From Acanthornis magna (taxonomy: Eukaryota > Chordata > Aves > Passeriformes > Acanthizidae), in NCBI GenBank assembly GCA_036785705.1, contig JAWUZG010000013.1:20803001-20867000 (forward strand): DNA of 64,000 nucleotides. Reading direction: 5' to 3'. The notes under the pieces are model-generated. The model was given only the letters and a program-made list of their open reading frames with translations, was not told the origin of the DNA and did not search any database. Position 1 is the first letter of the stretch. The number at the start of each line of letters is the position of its first letter. The position numbers and the translations under genes were made by a program. Below are positions 37,789 through 49,436 of this stretch, piece by piece.

Positions 37789-38746
37789 CTCCTTGGATTC
37801 TGTTTGTTTGGCACTGACCCTTTGTGCACCTGAGCAGGATGGATCGGAGTAAATCCCTGTCACATCCAACAGGATAAAAACACCGTGCCTGATTTAATTG
37901 GTTGATTTCTATTAATTCCTGCTTCATTTTTTAAAGCTTTAAACATTTTTGCAGAAGTTGTTTTTAACTCATTTTAAACTTATTTCACAAAGACAGAAGT
38001 AAGATGGTGCAAGTGAATTATTTCAGGTTTTGGCCATTTTTTCTCTTTTATCAGTAACTCAGTGAAAATACTTTTCTTTTTTTGTAACAAAACTTTGGTG
38101 TGTTGTATTGATGTGAAGGAGATTTAAAAAGTATCATGAAGTCCCACTGGAAAAGTTTAAAAAGGAAAAAAGAAGCAACAACTTGTAAAACTTGCTCATC
38201 CCTACAGGGATTTATGTCTCTATGTACCTGAGCCAAAATTCAGGAACTTTGCTTGAAGACTGGCAAGGAATCCAATCGAAATGCAGGAAAACTGCTCAAG
38301 GAAGCAGATTCTGCCATGCAAATTCACTGGGTTAAGAAGGATGTGATTTGTGAAGGTTTTAAATTTTAACCCATTTTTTTGAGTTTCTCGGTCCATTTTG
38401 GAAGCTGAATTATAGCAAAGATAAGAAAAGGACAGATTTAATGTCAGAATTCAGGTATTTCAAGGCACAAACCTGGAGAATTTACACTCCAGGTGTCAGG
38501 AGGGACGCCAGCAGTAAAGTCACAGCGACGTCAAGAAAGCAGCCAACATTTGAAATGCGATGCGGCTCATTCTGGGATGTGCTGCAGGCTCTGATAGACA
38601 CAGGCTTCCAAAAAAATGGGCATAAATTGTCCAGACAGATGTTGCCTTTGGTGCTGCAAGGGGATGTGCCGTGGCAGATGTTGGGAAAAGGGTTTGTAGC
38701 TTGATTTGAGGGCTCGCCCAGGAGATCAGAGGGTTTTCTTAGCAGG

Positions 38747-39088
38747 GATGTGGTCACTCCTGTCCTGAAGCATGGGAGAGCAGTGAGGTGAAAACAGCAG
38801 GAGATCCTTCTGCATGCAGGTGATGTGAAAAAAACCACCAGGATGATATTTCCTGATGTTATGGAGGCTTAGGGAAGAATGTGTTGGTGTTTAAAACGCT
38901 GTGACAGGAGGGGCAGTGGATGTGGTCACTCCCGTCCTGGAGCATGGGAGAGCAGTGAGGTGAAAACAGCAGGAGATCCTTCTGCATGCAGGTGATGTGA
39001 AAATAAACCACCAGAATGAAATTTCCTGATGTTATGGAGGCCTAGGGAAGAATGTGTTGGTGTTTAAAACTCGTGACAGGAGGGGCAG
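38747..39088. repeat. 172-bp tandem duplication
   Basis: Copy 1 is 38747-38918 and copy 2 is 38919-39088. Both contain GCATGGGAGAGCAGTGAGGT, CCTTCTGCATGCAGGTGATG and GGGAAGAATGTGTTGGTGTT. They differ at only about ten positions, mostly single bases and short indels. Confidence 0.93.
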
Positions 39089-39392
39089 CCAGGATGGGTC
39101 GGGCTCTGCTCCCAGGGAGCAGGACAAGAGAAAATGGCCTCACACTGGGCCAGGGATTATCAGGTTGGATATTTGGGAAAATTCCTTCATGGAAAGGGTG
39201 GTCAGAGATTGGCACAGCTGCCCAGGGCAGGGGTGGTGTCCCCATCCCTGGAGGGATTCCAAAGCCCTGTGGATGTGGCCCTTGGGGACATGGGGCAGTG
39301 GTGGCCCTGGTGGTGCTGATGGTTGATGGTTGGACTCGATGATCTCAGAGGCCTTTTCCAACCACACCGATTACGATTCCGTGATTCTGGGA
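39075..39392 (+). repeat. CR1 LINE fragment
   Basis: GGTCGGGCTCTGCTCCCAGG, GGTTGGATATTTGGGAAAAT, GGTTGGACTCGATGATCTCA and tail ACGATTCCGTGATTCTGGG. It has the second CR1 type layout and a full 3' end. Confidence 0.9.
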
Positions 39393-39756
39393 TTAGTCAG
39401 GCTGCAGTTTTGCTTCTTGTAACTTACATTCCAGTTGTACTTTCCTTCATGCTTTGAGCAGATTCTGAGGCTGTGGCAGAGAGCTGGGAGTGAGCTTGGT
39501 GTAAACTTCAGCTTAATGTTTATCTAAATTCCATGCCAATGTAAGGTTCAAGAAAATCAGGGATTTCTTTACCAGGAGTACAGTATGTGGTTTTCCATTT
39601 TCTATGAATTTTAATCTATAGTGTGCTAATGACCTTTTGTCAATAACATTTTATTATGGTACTTCATTCATCATGGAAAAAGATTTTTTTATGTGATGTT
39701 AAAAGTCATATAAATTTGATCTTCCGTTCACAGTCCACTTACTTAACTGGGTATTT

Positions 39757-39811
39757 GATTTAAAGGTACTTTTGGCTTGAACACAATTTAAAGGTACTTT
39801 TGGCTTGAATT
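39757..39811. repeat. Short direct duplication (about 24 bp)
   Basis: TTTAAAGGTACTTTTGGCTT occurs twice, separated by four bases. Confidence 0.85.
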
Positions 39812-40507
39812 CAGTTAACTTAAAATATTTTTTGAGGCAATTACCACACAAATATTGATGGCAAATGGGCCCAATATGATCTTAGGTGCAGGAATATATA
39901 TATATAATGTTATTCCTGCATTTTATTCTGAAAAATCATACATTGGATTTGTTACTGAAGCAATTGGGAATTTTGGGAAAATTAAACTTTGCCAACATGT
40001 TCAGCTCTTCTTTGCTAAAGGGCCATTGTCAAAGATGCTTTGTTTGCCATAAAGAAAGATTTGTAGTGACACTTTTATGTAACAACAATAATATTAATTT
40101 GAATTATTTTTGTAAGAATCTCAGAGCATCTGGGGAGGATCATCTGCATTATGTTGACCTTACAGATGTTCAAGTTGATTCATGGAGGAATTAAGTAATT
40201 TGCCTGTGCCCATGCAGTGAACAACCAGCAGTGAAGAATAGGAGTCAGCTCATAGATTATTTTCACATGAAATGTTCAGCTCCATTTTGATAACTTGTGC
40301 ATTTTTCCTGGGAATATTAACCCATATGTCTAGCTGAGACAATGCAGTTCACATCTTGGGGGCAAAAGCTGAAAAATTATTCAAAATTTTATGCAAAATT
40401 AAGGAAGGTTAATGTAATACTTAAATTTTGAGGTCAACAAAGATGTGGGTGCATACCCCAAAGAGCCCATAGGGTTGTGTGCTTTTGAGGAGTTTATCCC
40501 TGATGGT

Positions 40508-40765
40508 CATAGAATTGCCATAGAATTATGGAATGGTTTGGGCTGGAAGGGCTCATCCCAATCCCACCCCTGCCATGGCAGGGACACCTCCCACTGTCCC
40601 AGGCTGCTCCAAGCCCTGTCCAGCCTGGCCTGGGACACTGCCAGGGATCCAGGGGCAGCCACAGCTGCTCTGGGCACCTGTGCCAGGGCCTGCCCACCCT
40701 CACAGCAGGAATTCCTGCCCAATATCCCATCCAACCCTGCCCTCTGGCAGTGGGAAGCCATTCTT
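40508..40765 (-). repeat. CR1 LINE fragment
   Basis: Tail CATAGAATTGCCATAGAATT, then GGTTTGGGCTGGAAGGGCTC, CCCTGCCATGGCAGGGACAC and CCAACCCTGCCCTCTGGCAG. Confidence 0.9.
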
Positions 40766-41934
40766 CCAGTTTCAAACAATAGATTAAAACTCATAAAAAC
40801 CTGAGACTGTGAGAAAAGGTCGTCAAAGGCTCCTCATGGCTTCTCCTGGGGAAGAAACAAACCCCTTCTCTTGAGCCCCTCTCCAAAGAATCCCAAACCC
40901 TGGCTCAGCTGGAGAGCTGCCCTTCAATTGCCCCTCCATGAAGGAGATGTGAAAGGAGGGCACTCTATTTGTGTTAGGTTTTTTGTCTCTAAATTATAAA
41001 TGTGAAAATGATCCCAGTGTGCCTCTCTGCAAGAACCCACATCCAACCTGGAAAAGCCCAGCCACAGAGCCTTGAAGAGAAGAGCAGAAGAAGCCTGACT
41101 CTGTAACATTTATTTCAAATTAATTTTCTGCCATCCAGCTCCAGCAGTTCATTTTTCCTACTGAATGGGATCTAATAAGACCTAATAGGTGATAAATCAG
41201 TTTCCCAGGTTTGGGCATTAAGGAACTGCAGCGCTGTGTTCGGCTAGACCAGGAAGGTCTCCAGCTCTCTGTTCCACAACAAGCGGGGCATTAAATAATC
41301 TTAAATCATCAGCCTGTCCCTTCCTCAGCTCCAGGACCACTCCTGAGGCTGGGAAATTTCACAATGAGGGATCATTCTTTATAGCAAACTCTGTAGCTGC
41401 GAGCAAAGCAATTTAAAAAACACTTTAGGAGAGTGGTTCCTACCTCCTGCTCCTGTTACAAATCACTCGGCCTCAGTGTTTACAAAATCTGCAGTTTAAC
41501 TAATACAGATGGGTTATCAAATTATCCTGATGTAAACAGATAGAGAGATTGTTTCCTATCAACAAATCCATTAGGAACTAACAACAAAATGGGATTATTT
41601 ACTCAGCATCTATTCATTCCCACTAATTTGGCACAGTGTTATTAGCACTGAAGCTTTACATGCAAAACACTCCAATTCTTGGGGTAATTTGATAATGCAA
41701 CACACGTTCCTGATCCATCTTTTTATAGGAAAAAGGTGAAATAAACCTGTATTGTAACAGCTCAATTCTTACCCAGCTCTCCCATGGCAAAGCACATCCA
41801 TTCCAATTGGGAGCAGCACCAGTTGTACAGAAGGTTAAATGAGACACAATTACCCTTGTGTCTCTTACCCACACTCCAAAGACTTTATTGTTCCAAGGGC
41901 TCTTTTTTTCCAAGTTTAAATCTGAACAAGGCTT

Positions 41935-42253
41935 TAGGAAGCTTCAGCAGAAGTCCCAGAAGGACTTGGGACAAGGAGTGGAGGGACAGGACACAGGCAA
42001 TGGCTTCCTGCTGCCCAAGGGCAGGGCTGGATGGGATATTGGGAAGGAATTGTTCCCTGTGAGGTGGGCAGACCCTGGCACAGGTGCCCAGAGCAGCTGT
42101 GGCTGCCCCTGGATCCCTGGCAGTGTCCCAGGCCAGGCTGGACAGGGCTTGGAGCAGCCTGGGGCAGTGGGAGGTGTCCCTGCCATGGCAGGGGTGGCAC
42201 TGGAACTTTAAAGTCCCTTCCCACCCAAACCATTCTGGGATTCCATGATTTTA
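41935..42253 (+). repeat. CR1 LINE fragment
   Basis: GGAGTGGAGGGACAGGACAC, GGGCAGACCCTGGCACAGG and 3' end CCATTCTGGGATTCCATGAT. Confidence 0.9.
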
Positions 42254-42984
42254 TGGTCCTTGCACATGGGACTTGTGCCATGGCACAGCAGGTTTTGGAT
42301 GATGTTCCCCTGGCATGAGGAGTTTCCCACATGTTTTTCCCTGCCCTCCTACTGCTGAGTCAAATAATCCTGTCTGGCTCCACCGGCAGTGACGTGTCCA
42401 TTGACTGCCCTGCACATAAAAGGAGAAAATATTGGATTCAGCTGGAGAGGAGGGAGGGAATCACAGCTTTGCTTCTCACCCTGATCGATCCCACTCTTGT
42501 GGATGCTGAGACTTCTTAAAGATGGAGAAAATGAAGTTTCAGTTGTTGTCAGAGGCAGCAGTGAAAATTACCTTTGCAGTTCCAGCTGAATGAACGAAGT
42601 TTTATTTATTTTCTAAAACCAAGCAGGAGATAAAGCACTCACACCCTGTATTTTCTTTGTACAGCTTCATGCCAGCATTTTCCTGCTCCAGAATTAGCAC
42701 CAATTGTGCTTGGATTTGTTATTTACTGCTTTCACTTGGGGGCACCTTGCCTTTATTGAGCAGGAAAACCAAAAATTGGCCTTGCATGACATAAGGGCAG
42801 AGCTTTTAACATGGGGAGTCTTTGGCTGCTCCGTAGCACCTTCTGATGTCCAAAATGGGGTCAGCACAAACCGTTTCCATCTCGTTGGCATTGAACACCC
42901 TGTGAGTTCCAGCTCCGCCAGAGCTCTGCCCTCGCCCTCTGGGGCACCCCACACCCACTGCAAGAGGAACCCTGAGGGGCTGGG

Positions 42985-43190
42985 GAGGGTCGGCTTGGGT
43001 ATTGGGAAAATGTCTTCATGGAAAGGGCTGCCCAGGGCAGAGGTGGAGTCCCATCCCTGGAAGTGCTCAGTAAACACGCGGAGGTGGCCCTTGGGGACAT
43101 GGGACATGCTTTGATGGTGTCCTTGGCTGTTAATGGTTGGACTTGATCATCTTGAGGGCTTTCCCACCCCTCATCATTCCGTGGTTTCTG
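42985..43190 (+). repeat. CR1 LINE fragment
   Basis: GGGAAAATGTCTTCATGGAA, GGGCTGCCCAGGGCAGAGGT and GGTTGGACTTGATCATCTTG, with tail CATCATTCCGTGGTTTCTG. Confidence 0.85.
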
Positions 43191-43258
43191 TTCCTCTTTG
43201 CTGCATTTCCCTGGCTCCGTGCAGGGCTGGAGCAGGAGGAGTAAATCAGAGATTATTT

Positions 43259-43378
43259 ACAGAATCATGGAATTGTTTAGGTTGGAAAAGCCCTCCAAGA
43301 CCATCGAGTCCTGCCATCCCCAGCACTGCAAGGCCACCAGTGACCAATGTCCCCAAGTGCCACATCCCCTTGGCTGAG
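43259..43378 (-). repeat. CR1 LINE fragment, 3' end
   Basis: ACAGAATCATGGAATTGTTT, GGAAAAGCCCTCCAAGACCA and GTCCCCAAGTGCCACATCCC. It is the same type as the + copy just to its left, so the pair forms an inverted repeat with about 70 bp between. Confidence 0.87.
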
Positions 43379-45210
43379 TGCTGTTCTGCTGCTGTTGTCA
43401 TTAATTTAGGCAAAGCAAGATGCTAAAATATCATGATGATTTCCAGACCTGTCCCTGTAAACGTATTTTAAAGGAATTTTGAAACACTCAAACTTTCTGT
43501 GCTGTCCAAAGCAGCTTCCCAAAAACACCTGTGTTTGCCACAACCTGAAATTCCCTAGCAAGAGTCAATTTACTGTGACCACCCCATAATTATGATTTGT
43601 CACAGACTAATATTTACCTTTTTGATTCATTTAAAACCCCTTTGTTTTACTGTGAACAAATTAAGAGCAAAGTATCATGTTAGTCCCTGAATGCATAATT
43701 GCAATTAAGGTGGTGTTTTGCAGAAATAATACATGGAGGGTTAATTTGGACCACGAGCTGGTTTTCACTCTGTCTTTGTGTTTCTCTACAAGTGAATTAT
43801 CCTGGGGTGGCACTGAGAAAATCACAGTTATTTGTAGCTGGGCTGTAACATTGTGTTTTTAATGGGAGTATTTTAATGAGGGCTTGTGGCCTGAATTGGT
43901 GATGGAAAGCAGATGAGTTCTGTTTGCTCATTCCGTGCGAGGTGAGAGGCTCTGAGCAGGGTTTGTGGCCCTAGTTGTGAACTTTCCTAAAGCAAATTAG
44001 GGAATTGCTGATGAAAATGTCAGCACTTGAAGAGTTCAATCACAGCAGGTCTCTGCACAGGTCCTTGTTTCTCCCTTTGCAGTGACATTTGGCTCTTAAA
44101 GATTTGATGATGCCTTGGGAATACAAATATCTATAAAAATATTACATATTTTGTCATGAATTGCAAATGTGAGTGAATGTAATCTAAATGAACATATTCC
44201 CTGTCGTAGGAAGAGCATTGGAGTGGTGTCATCATCTAATTCTCTTATGTCTTAGACTAAATTGCAATTTTTGAGGCCCATTTGCACCTTTAAATGCTGG
44301 GGGGGGGATAGGTAAAAGAAGCATCTAACTTTTAAGTATGAATAAAGTGAGAACTTCTCAATTTTAATACAGCAAAATTAATCTTAAGGTAGATAAAGAT
44401 TAAAAAAAACTAAAAGCCTTTTACTGGTTTCCTCAGTAAAAGTTAAATAACTCAACCTAAACAGCAAGGGGTAGAGGGTATTATTTCCAAAAAAGTGTGA
44501 GAAAAAGTTCTTAAAATTTGGAGAAAAAATATCTCAGATGACACTTTCAGGGAAAAAAGAAGAAAAATTCAATATTTTGCTATAATCTGTGAAACACTTA
44601 TCACATGTTTTCTTTTAAAATACTGTTTTTAACTGAAAACCAGAAAGAAAAAGCTAATTCCCTAATTTATCAATCCCTAATTCTCAAACCTCGTTGCCTC
44701 TGGGTGTGATCAAAAGCAAAATCTTTTTGAAGGTTTTTGTGTGGCTCATGTAACACTAAAGCTTTGGATTGTAACCCTATAAATTATATCCCAGGTTTGT
44801 GTGCTGCCACTTTTAGTGTCCTTTGGGATCAGTTTTCAGGGATCAGTGTTTGGGTATTGCTGATGGTAAAGGCAGAATTACATAAAATCTGGACAACCTG
44901 TGTGTGCAACTCTGCTTTTAATTTCTCTGGAAAAAATCCAGAAAATGATGCTTTTTACCTTATATAAACCTTTGATCCCATTGATCAGTGCTGGCCTCTA
45001 TCACTCCTGCCTGCTGCCAGGCTTTCCATAATATCTGCTGCAGATGGAGCTGAAAATTCTGGCAAATCTGCTGTGCACAAGCATCAATATCCATTGGAAA
45101 AGCAGATTTTTCCTTGCCCTTCATGAGTCATTGGATGGCAGCATCCCTCTGCATGGTGGTGTCAGTCCCTGATCCCGCTCAGCTCATCCCCAGCTTTGGT
45201 GGTCCTGCAC

Positions 45211-46186
45211 CCCTGACATCCTGGGTGCCCTGGGACCAGGCAGTGCTGCCCTTGTGACATTCTGGGTGCCCAGGGACCAGGCAGGGCTGGCCCTGTGACA
45301 TCCTGAATGCCCAGGGACCAGGCAGTGCTGCCCTTGTGACATCCTGGGTGCCCTGGGACCAGGCAGTGCTGGCCCTGTGACATCCTGAATGCCCAGGGAC
45401 CAGGCAGTGCTGCCCCTGTGACATCCTGAATGCCCAGGGACCAGGCAGTGCTGGCCCTGTGACACCCTGAATGCCCAGGGACCAGGCAGGGCTGCCCCTG
45501 TGACACCCTGAATGCCCAGGGACCAGGCAGTGCTGGCCCTGACATCCTGAATGCCCAGGGACCAGGCAGGGCTGCCCCTGTGACACCCTGAATGCCCAGG
45601 GACCAGGCAGGGCTGCCCCTGTGACACCCTGAATGCCCAGGGACCAGGCAGTGCTGGCCCTGACATCCTGAATGCCCAGGGACCAGGCAGTGCTGCCCCT
45701 GTGACACCCTGAATGCCCAGGGACCAGGCAGTGCTGCCCCTGTGACATTCTGGGTGCCCAGGGACCAGGCAGTGCTGGCCCTGTGACATCCTGAATGCCC
45801 AGGGACCAGGCAGTGCTGGCCCTGTGACATCTTTGGTGCCCTGGGACCAGTCAGTGCTGGCCCTGACATCCTGAATGCCCAGGGACCAGGCAGGGCTGCC
45901 CTTGTGACATCCTGAATGCCCAGGGACCAGGCAGTGCTGCCCTTGTGACATCCTGAATGCCCAGGGACCAGGCAGGGCTGCCCCTGTGACATCCTGAATG
46001 CCCAGGGACCAGGCAGGGCTGCCCCTGTGACATTCTGGGTGCCCAGGGACCAGGCAGGGCTGCCCCTGTGACATCCTGGGTGCCCTGGGACCAGGCAGTG
46101 CTGGCCCTGACATCCTGGGTGCCCAGGGACCAGGCAGTGCTGGCCCTGTGACATCCTGGGTGCCCAGGGACCAGGCAGGGCTGCCC
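45211..46186. repeat. 41-bp GC-rich minisatellite, about 24 copies
   Basis: The unit reads GTGACATCCTGAATGCCCAG then GGACCAGGCAGTGCTGCCCCT. Some copies lack two bases (CCCTGACATCC, 39 bp), and variants have GGGTGCCCTGG for GAATGCCCAGG. On the minus strand two frames are open across the whole array (about 348 codons each) and a third for much of it. The product would repeat every 41 residues. This is a repeat artefact unless transcription is shown. Confidence 0.97.
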
Positions 46187-46282
46187 ATCCCACGTGGATT
46201 TTGTTGCTCAAACCTCACTCGAGCCAAGATAAGGAATTGTGTGTTGGTTTAGGGAGAATCTGTGGCACAGATGTGCTGGAAT

Positions 46283-46382
46283 GGTGAGCTTGGAGCAACC
46301 TGGGCTGTGGAAGGTGTTCCTGCCCATGGAATGGGATGATGTTTGTGGTCCCTTTCAACCCAAACCATTCTGGGATTCTGGA
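46283..46382 (+). repeat. CR1 LINE fragment, 3' end
   Basis: GCTTGGAGCAACCTGGGCTG, then GGTCCCTTTCAACCCAAACC and ATTCTGGGATTCTGGAAT. Internal blocks are shortened. Confidence 0.85.
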
Positions 46383-47284
46383 ATATAATCCTATAAAATG
46401 AGGATGGCTTTAGGTGTTAGTCAATACACCAGCATTGGTTGAAAAAAATCAACATGAACATTCGGTTTGGTTGTTTTTTCTGGGTGAGAAAATCTCATAT
46501 CAGGGCTAATCTGAATTTTTCCCCACTTAGGTTTTTTTGCTTCTATGAGCCCATCAAATAATTGCAGTCTACTCCAAGAGAAGCTGCTGGCTTTCAGTGC
46601 CATTGGCATTATAAATTATCCATCTGGAGAGAGCCAAACTGTGTAATTCAGGCCAGGGGAGAACATAAAAGGAGCATAAATGGTGCAGAAATGTTATTTG
46701 GGCCTTGTGCCCAACTCTACTTTGCCCCAGTGCAGGAGAATCAGGCCAGGGCATTGATTTTTGTGAAGGGACTGCCTGGCTGTCGTGTCCTTGTGAGGCT
46801 CAGAAATACTTTTCCATGTGGGAATGAGCTTCCCTGGCCCTGCGTCCCCCTGTGAACTCTGTAGGGTTGATGGTGCTCTGGTGTGCTGTGTCCAGCGATG
46901 CTGTTGGAGTCAGGAGCTTCCCAAACACGGGGAATTCCCAAATTCCAGCCAAACTGCCCTTCGGACTTTTGGGGATGAGCTTCTTGCTGTGTCCACGTTA
47001 GAGCAAACTTGTACGTGGCTCTGCTTTGGGAAGGTGTGGATTCACCCAAGAGCAGCTGTACCTGGAGGTTATTTCTCTGTGTCAAACTCACCTGTCAGAA
47101 ATCAAATTTTAGTCTTGTGGTGCTCTAAAGTCCTGTTTGTGTTTCAACTGCCAGAGGATTTCCTGTTGTTTTAGAAATCATTTATCTGTGCGGCATAATT
47201 TAGTAGCTTAAAGAGCTTTCTTGGGATTAACAGAGGGAGTGAAATTAGAGTATTGCATAAAAGAAATTGCAGAGAACCTGATTT

Positions 47285-47487
47285 TATAGAAGCCCAGAAA
47301 GGTTTGGGCTGGAAGGGACCGTAAAGCCCATCCAGTGCCACCCCTGCCATGGCAGGGACACCTCCCACTGTCCCAGGCTGCTCCAAGCCCTGTCCAGCCT
47401 GGCCTTGGACACTGCCAGGGATCCAGGGGCAGCCACAGCTGCTCTGGGCACCTGTGCCAGGGCCTGCCCACCCTCCCAGGGAAGGAT
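47285..47487 (-). repeat. CR1 LINE fragment
   Basis: AGAAAGGTTTGGGCTGGAAG, CCCTGCCATGGCAGGGACAC and GCCTGCCCACCCTCCCAGGG. The tail is short (TATAGAAGCCC). Confidence 0.9.
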
Positions 47488-48140
47488 TTACATCCACAAT
47501 TATATTTTATCCCCTTGTTTACTATAAACCACGTTTTATCCAAGCCTTTGTCCCATTGACACACTTGGCCGTGTTTTTGTGACCCCAACTGTGTTTGCCT
47601 CTTAGGCTTTGATTTCACCAGGCAGAAGCTCATCCCCAGCTGGAAAATTCCGGGAACGATTGGCATGTCCAAGGCAGCACCGAATCCTCCCTGGCCCTGA
47701 GCCCATCCCGAGGCTGCACTGCAGCCCCGCACACCTCGGTGTGATCTCTGCTTAAAGGCTGCAAATGGATCTGCTTGTGGGGTCGGGAATGTCCCTCTGC
47801 TGCCCTGCAGACCCCCAGAACAGAAAAGAACCCCATTATTAATGCTATTACCTGCCCTGCAAGGCTGATCTTTGTGCTGTATCATCTGTGAGTGTCTCAG
47901 TGTGTGTGGAGGATGATTTAACCCTTCCCACAGAGCCAGAAATGCTGCTCAGACCCACAGAGGGGCTGGGCTCCTGCCGTGCCTGGGCACTGCTGTTCCT
48001 GGCAGGTACTGAAGCATCCTAGTGAAGCATTTATTCACTCCTGTCTGGCTGTCTCAGGCAGTGTCAGGCAGGATGCTGAGGGAGAAGAGGCAAGAACAGC
48101 AAAGCAATGATCTTGTGCGAAGGTTAATAGCAGGGTGAGG

Positions 48141-48203
48141 GGGCAGGAGCCGGCGCAGGAGGCGAGCGCCGCTCCCGTCTCGCTTGGCTCCCTCCTTCGC
48201 ATA
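48141..48203. promoter_or_regulatory. Small CpG-dense patch (candidate regulatory element)
   Basis: About 60 bp with eight CpGs (for example AGCCGGCGCAGGAGGCGAGC) in an otherwise CpG-poor, AT-rich intron. No CR1 or tandem repeat explains it. There is no TATA box or open frame beside it that I would call a gene. It could be an enhancer, a minor promoter or chance. Confidence 0.3.
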
Positions 48204-49257
48204 CCCCACTGCCTCCCTTAAACGTTCTGTGTCACTTTAATATCTGAGAGCCACCCTTTGGATCAAACACAGGCTTACCTAAAGCTCCAGGAAGATTTTT
48301 TTTTCCTTTCTCAGCATTAGTGTTCCCTTCACAAGCTGTCAGCCGCATGGCACAGCCGAGCAGAGCAGCTGCTGCGCTTTATCCTGCTCATCTCTTACAA
48401 GAAATCGCATTTTAACCTCTTCCCAGGGAGTCTCTGCTCGTGTGTGTCTGCTGGGGAGATGGATCCCAATTTGGTGAGAGTTCAGCTCTTCTGTGCTTGT
48501 GATTCCTTGTGTTAGAAAATCAAAATCGTGCTAAGGCGTTGGGATAATTCAGCTCCCATGGAAACTTTCTGCCATCAGAATGAACTGCAGATTTGGGGGG
48601 AAACTCCAGCAAATGGAATTTCTAAACGCACCTGATTGGTGACCCCAGCACTGAAGAGGTGATAACCCAACCTTTGGACACCTTCTTCATGTGCAGATTG
48701 CTTTCTTTTTTCCTCATTGCTATTCTCTGGTGAAATTTGATAAATTAAATACCCGCAGGAAGAAATTGAGATTCTTTTCCAAGCAACATCACGACATTTG
48801 TTTAGCCAGGTGCAATTGTCTTCCCAGTTGATGGCAAGATTGATGAGAATGCCAAATAATTTGAAATGTAGCAGATCAATACTATTGATTTATCCATAAG
48901 TAGCTAAAGTGGCCTTAATCACCTCCAGTATCCATGGAAATGGGGAAGGAGCAGAGGACAGTGCTGTCAGCACAGAGCAGGGGAGGTTCCCCTGCTGCAA
49001 ACCATCAGGCACTGCATTGGAAAATATTTTGCCAAATTCAGCCAGAACTTCCATGCTTTGCAGGAAAATTTGCCTGTGATGTTCTTTCCCAACCTTTCCG
49101 TGAATTATTTCTCTTGTAATTATTTCTCTTTCCAGGCTGAATGTTTGTGTGAAAAGCAGTGCAACAGCAAAAAACCATCTTCTGCTTCATTGATTTTTAC
49201 CACTGCAAAAAGTGGCTGAATTCCCGTGTAGAATCCAGTCAAAACAAGACCTGAGGT

Positions 49258-49436
49258 GACAGGTTGGGTGGTGAGGGCCTGGCCCAGAGCAGCTGTGGCT
49301 GCCCCTGGATCCCTGGCAGTGTCCAAGGCCAGGTTGGACATTGGGGCTTGGAGCAGCCTGGGACAGTGGGAGGTGTCCCTGCCATGGCAGGGGTGGAATG
49401 GGATGTTCTTTAAAGTCCCTTCCCACCCAAACCATC
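49258..49436 (+). repeat. CR1 LINE fragment
   Basis: GGCCCAGAGCAGCTGTGGCT, CATTGGGGCTTGGAGCAGCC and CTTTAAAGTCCCTTCCCACC. The last tail bases are replaced by ATCCTCTTATGC. Confidence 0.88.

Noticed and set aside
37174..37927. Frames of 190-221 codons on both strands
   Set aside because: They are made of the GGGAT/CCCAT arrays plus CR1 sequence.
45162..46227. Two minus-strand frames of about 348 codons and a third of 189
   Set aside because: All are readings of the 41-bp minisatellite. No unique sequence, splice site or start context supports a gene.
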